Made by a program: the position numbers and the translations under genes. The notes beneath the pieces were generated by a model. That model had not been told where the DNA came from and searched no databases. It saw only the letters and a program-made list of their open reading frames with translations. Source: Nitrospira sp. (GTDB lineage: Bacteria > Nitrospirota > Nitrospiria > Nitrospirales > Nitrospiraceae). From it: a stretch of 64,000 nucleotides of DNA. Position 1 is the stretch's first letter, and each line of letters begins with the position of its first letter. Location of the stretch: assembly GCA_016788885.1 (NCBI GenBank), contig JAEURX010000042.1:1-64000 (forward strand). Reading direction: 5' to 3'. This document shows, in pieces, positions 63,601 through 64,000 of this stretch.

Positions 63601-64000
63601 GAACCGAACAGCGCGCGTTTAGCGTCCATGCAGATAGGATTACGGCAATTGCCGTCACGCCAACCGGAGATCTTGCAATTTCAGCCTCGGACGACCGGAC
63701 AATGCAGGTTTGGGATATCGCTACTGGCCGGAAGCGCATGACGATTGAACTCTTTCAGCATTGGGTGCGGGCGCTGGCGGTCACGCCGAACGGGCGTTTT
63801 CTTGTCTCTGGTTCCGAAGATTTCACCATCAAGGTGTGGGACCTGAACGATGGAAAGGAAATTGAAAACCTCCAAGAGCAACAAGAAGCGCGCTACCGTT
63901 CGAGACATGCTGCCCGCGTGAATGCTGTGGCAGTTACCCCTGACAGTCGGTTCGTCATATCGGGATCAGATGATCATACCGTGAAAATGTGGAATATCGA
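60639..64000 (+). CDS. TIR-NB-ARC-WD40 protein (bacterial NLR-like), truncated by window end
   Basis: At least 1120 codons, open to the window end. N-terminal TIR domain (about 5-140): PRVFVSYARKDGEEFATRL, DRARMEGG and SRKEWRYARQ, where Glu80 is the likely catalytic NADase residue. NB-ARC/STAND ATPase (about 150-480): P-loop GAGGLGKTTL with Lys187, Walker B LIVIDDVW with Asp261-Asp262, a GLPL-equivalent GEWPLLLEL and an MHD-like LHDVM at about 459. From about 618, at least twelve WD40 repeats (LRIWNL, LKVWDL, LRLWDL and so on), enough for more than one propeller. The architecture matches STAND/NLR-type antiphage sensors with NAD+-degrading output. ATG 60624 is an in-frame alternative start. 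Confidence 0.9.
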   Translation, partial: MSESPRVFVSYARKDGEEFATRLRKRLESEHPEISLWQDRARMEGGVGWWKQITEALEKVQFLVLVMTPGAMQSTTSRKEWRYARQLGLCVYPVKGVSDAELDWTSVPHWMSKAHFFDLDREWETFINHLKSPCQAARVPFMAPDPPEGFVERPLLFEQLMNQLLDTSRENPVTITTTLHGAGGLGKTTLAAALCHHDDVITAFDDGILWVTLGQKPQIQAGLTKLYAALTGEHPGFVDEEDAAFHLAQKLEDKSCLIVIDDVWDSAHLQPFMRGATHCTRLITTRNFDIAAESKRVNVDAMTPSEAVQMLTMRLPMPAGDLTPFRELAQRLGEWPLLLELTNGTLRQLIERGDTQEGAIVYLREKLDDQGVVAFDQRNPLQRNQAITKTIEVSLDLLTPGERERYSELAIFPEDKDIPLRVVGDLWGFKSLATKELALRLDNLSLLKFNLQTGAIRLHDVMRAYLSSKLANPGNLHGKLVDVWGEPSRLTEPYAWRWLPYHLLGAGRKKDLRELLLNFDWLIAKLNNTEVSAVIADYAFDSDTDVRLVREALQLSAHVLVDDTTQLPGQLLGRLSADISEDIRSLRQKAERWRTRQWLRPLLPILIAPGGALCFTLAGHSARVRAVAVTSDGRHAVSASDDCSLRIWNLQRNDEERTLVGHRDWIRAVVITSDGQRAVSVSDDHTLRIWDITTGAELRQMHIYFDALTALAVTPDAKFVISASHDRTLKVWDLDRGLEKCTLRGHLGKVNSVAVSPTGRYAISASDDRTLKVWNIETWREEWTLTGHTSKVNVVAISPNGQLAISASNDNTLRLWDLDHGVEKRAIGIMSQASLVRGMAITPDTNRIICSEMHWLRVWDIEGKGQGSLLRGHADWVNAVALTRDGEYCVSASDDRTLKVWNLRRGLDRESFTGHATQVRALAVTHDGRRAISSSSDGTMVVWDVERLEKLRVFKGQGLWHLVHIPKSRRALYAAGERYIRVMSLETGTEQRAFSVHADRITAIAVTPTGDLAISASDDRTMQVWDIATGRKRMTIELFQHWVRALAVTPNGRFLVSGSEDFTIKVWDLNDGKEIENLQEQQEARYRSRHAARVNAVAVTPDSRFVISGSDDHTVKMWNI

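Noticed and set aside
62490-64000. Tandem DNA repeat or CRISPR-like array
   Set aside because: The periodicity is explained by WD40 blade coding; the DNA repeats are imperfect and in frame. No CRISPR array was seen anywhere in the window.

Overview
The window looks like chromosome from a Nitrospira-like member of the Nitrospirota. This is an inference from moderately high GC, gene content (two-partner secretion with CHAT protease, type VI secretion, eukaryote-like kinases, TIR-NB-ARC-WD40 protein), and a 0.2 kb repeat whose ends resemble repeats I recall from Nitrospira genomes. No rRNA or housekeeping marker is present to prove it.

Layout. 1-1.6 kb: a 3' tRNA-Thr fragment (probable island attachment scar) and an IS3-family insertion sequence. 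1.6-9.6 kb (minus strand): two-partner secretion operon, TpsB transporter, TpsA exoprotein, exported CHAT protease and exported DUF4384 protein, preceded by an array of 11-bp-spaced GTATC/GATAC half-sites. 10-20 kb: an LPP20-like lipoprotein, two paralogous membrane Ser/Thr kinases, a membrane FHA-lytic transglycosylase, an unknown protein next to a MITE-like repeat, and a fused TssB-TssC sheath gene broken by two 1-base shifts. 20-23.7 kb: a caspase-like Sel1 lipoprotein and a divergent autotransporter-type outer-membrane protein.

23.8-59.7 kb is one long minus-strand type VI secretion (T6SS) block. Transcription order: pseudokinase, Fha, TssJ, TssK, TssL, TssM, TagF, TagJ, TssA, TssB, TssC, Hcp, a membrane-active-looking unknown, TssE, TssF, TssG, ClpV, VgrG, then a cargo module (DUF6484, methyltransferase, DUF2169, ketoacyl-synthase-like, DUF4150 PAAR-like, Cys-rich toxin candidate, DUF3396 immunity-family protein) and an accessory tail (unknown 261 aa, TIGR02270, macro domain, unknown 177 aa, muramidase effector, exported partner). 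All 13 core T6SS components are present and look intact. At 60.6 kb a plus-strand TIR-NB-ARC-WD40 (bacterial NLR-like) gene begins and runs off the window.

Working model (inference): the T6SS is an active contractile injector with at least two effector/immunity-like modules. Two kinases, a pseudokinase and two FHA proteins suggest phospho-control, and the FHA-transglycosylase may open peptidoglycan for a TssL that lacks its own peptidoglycan-binding domain.
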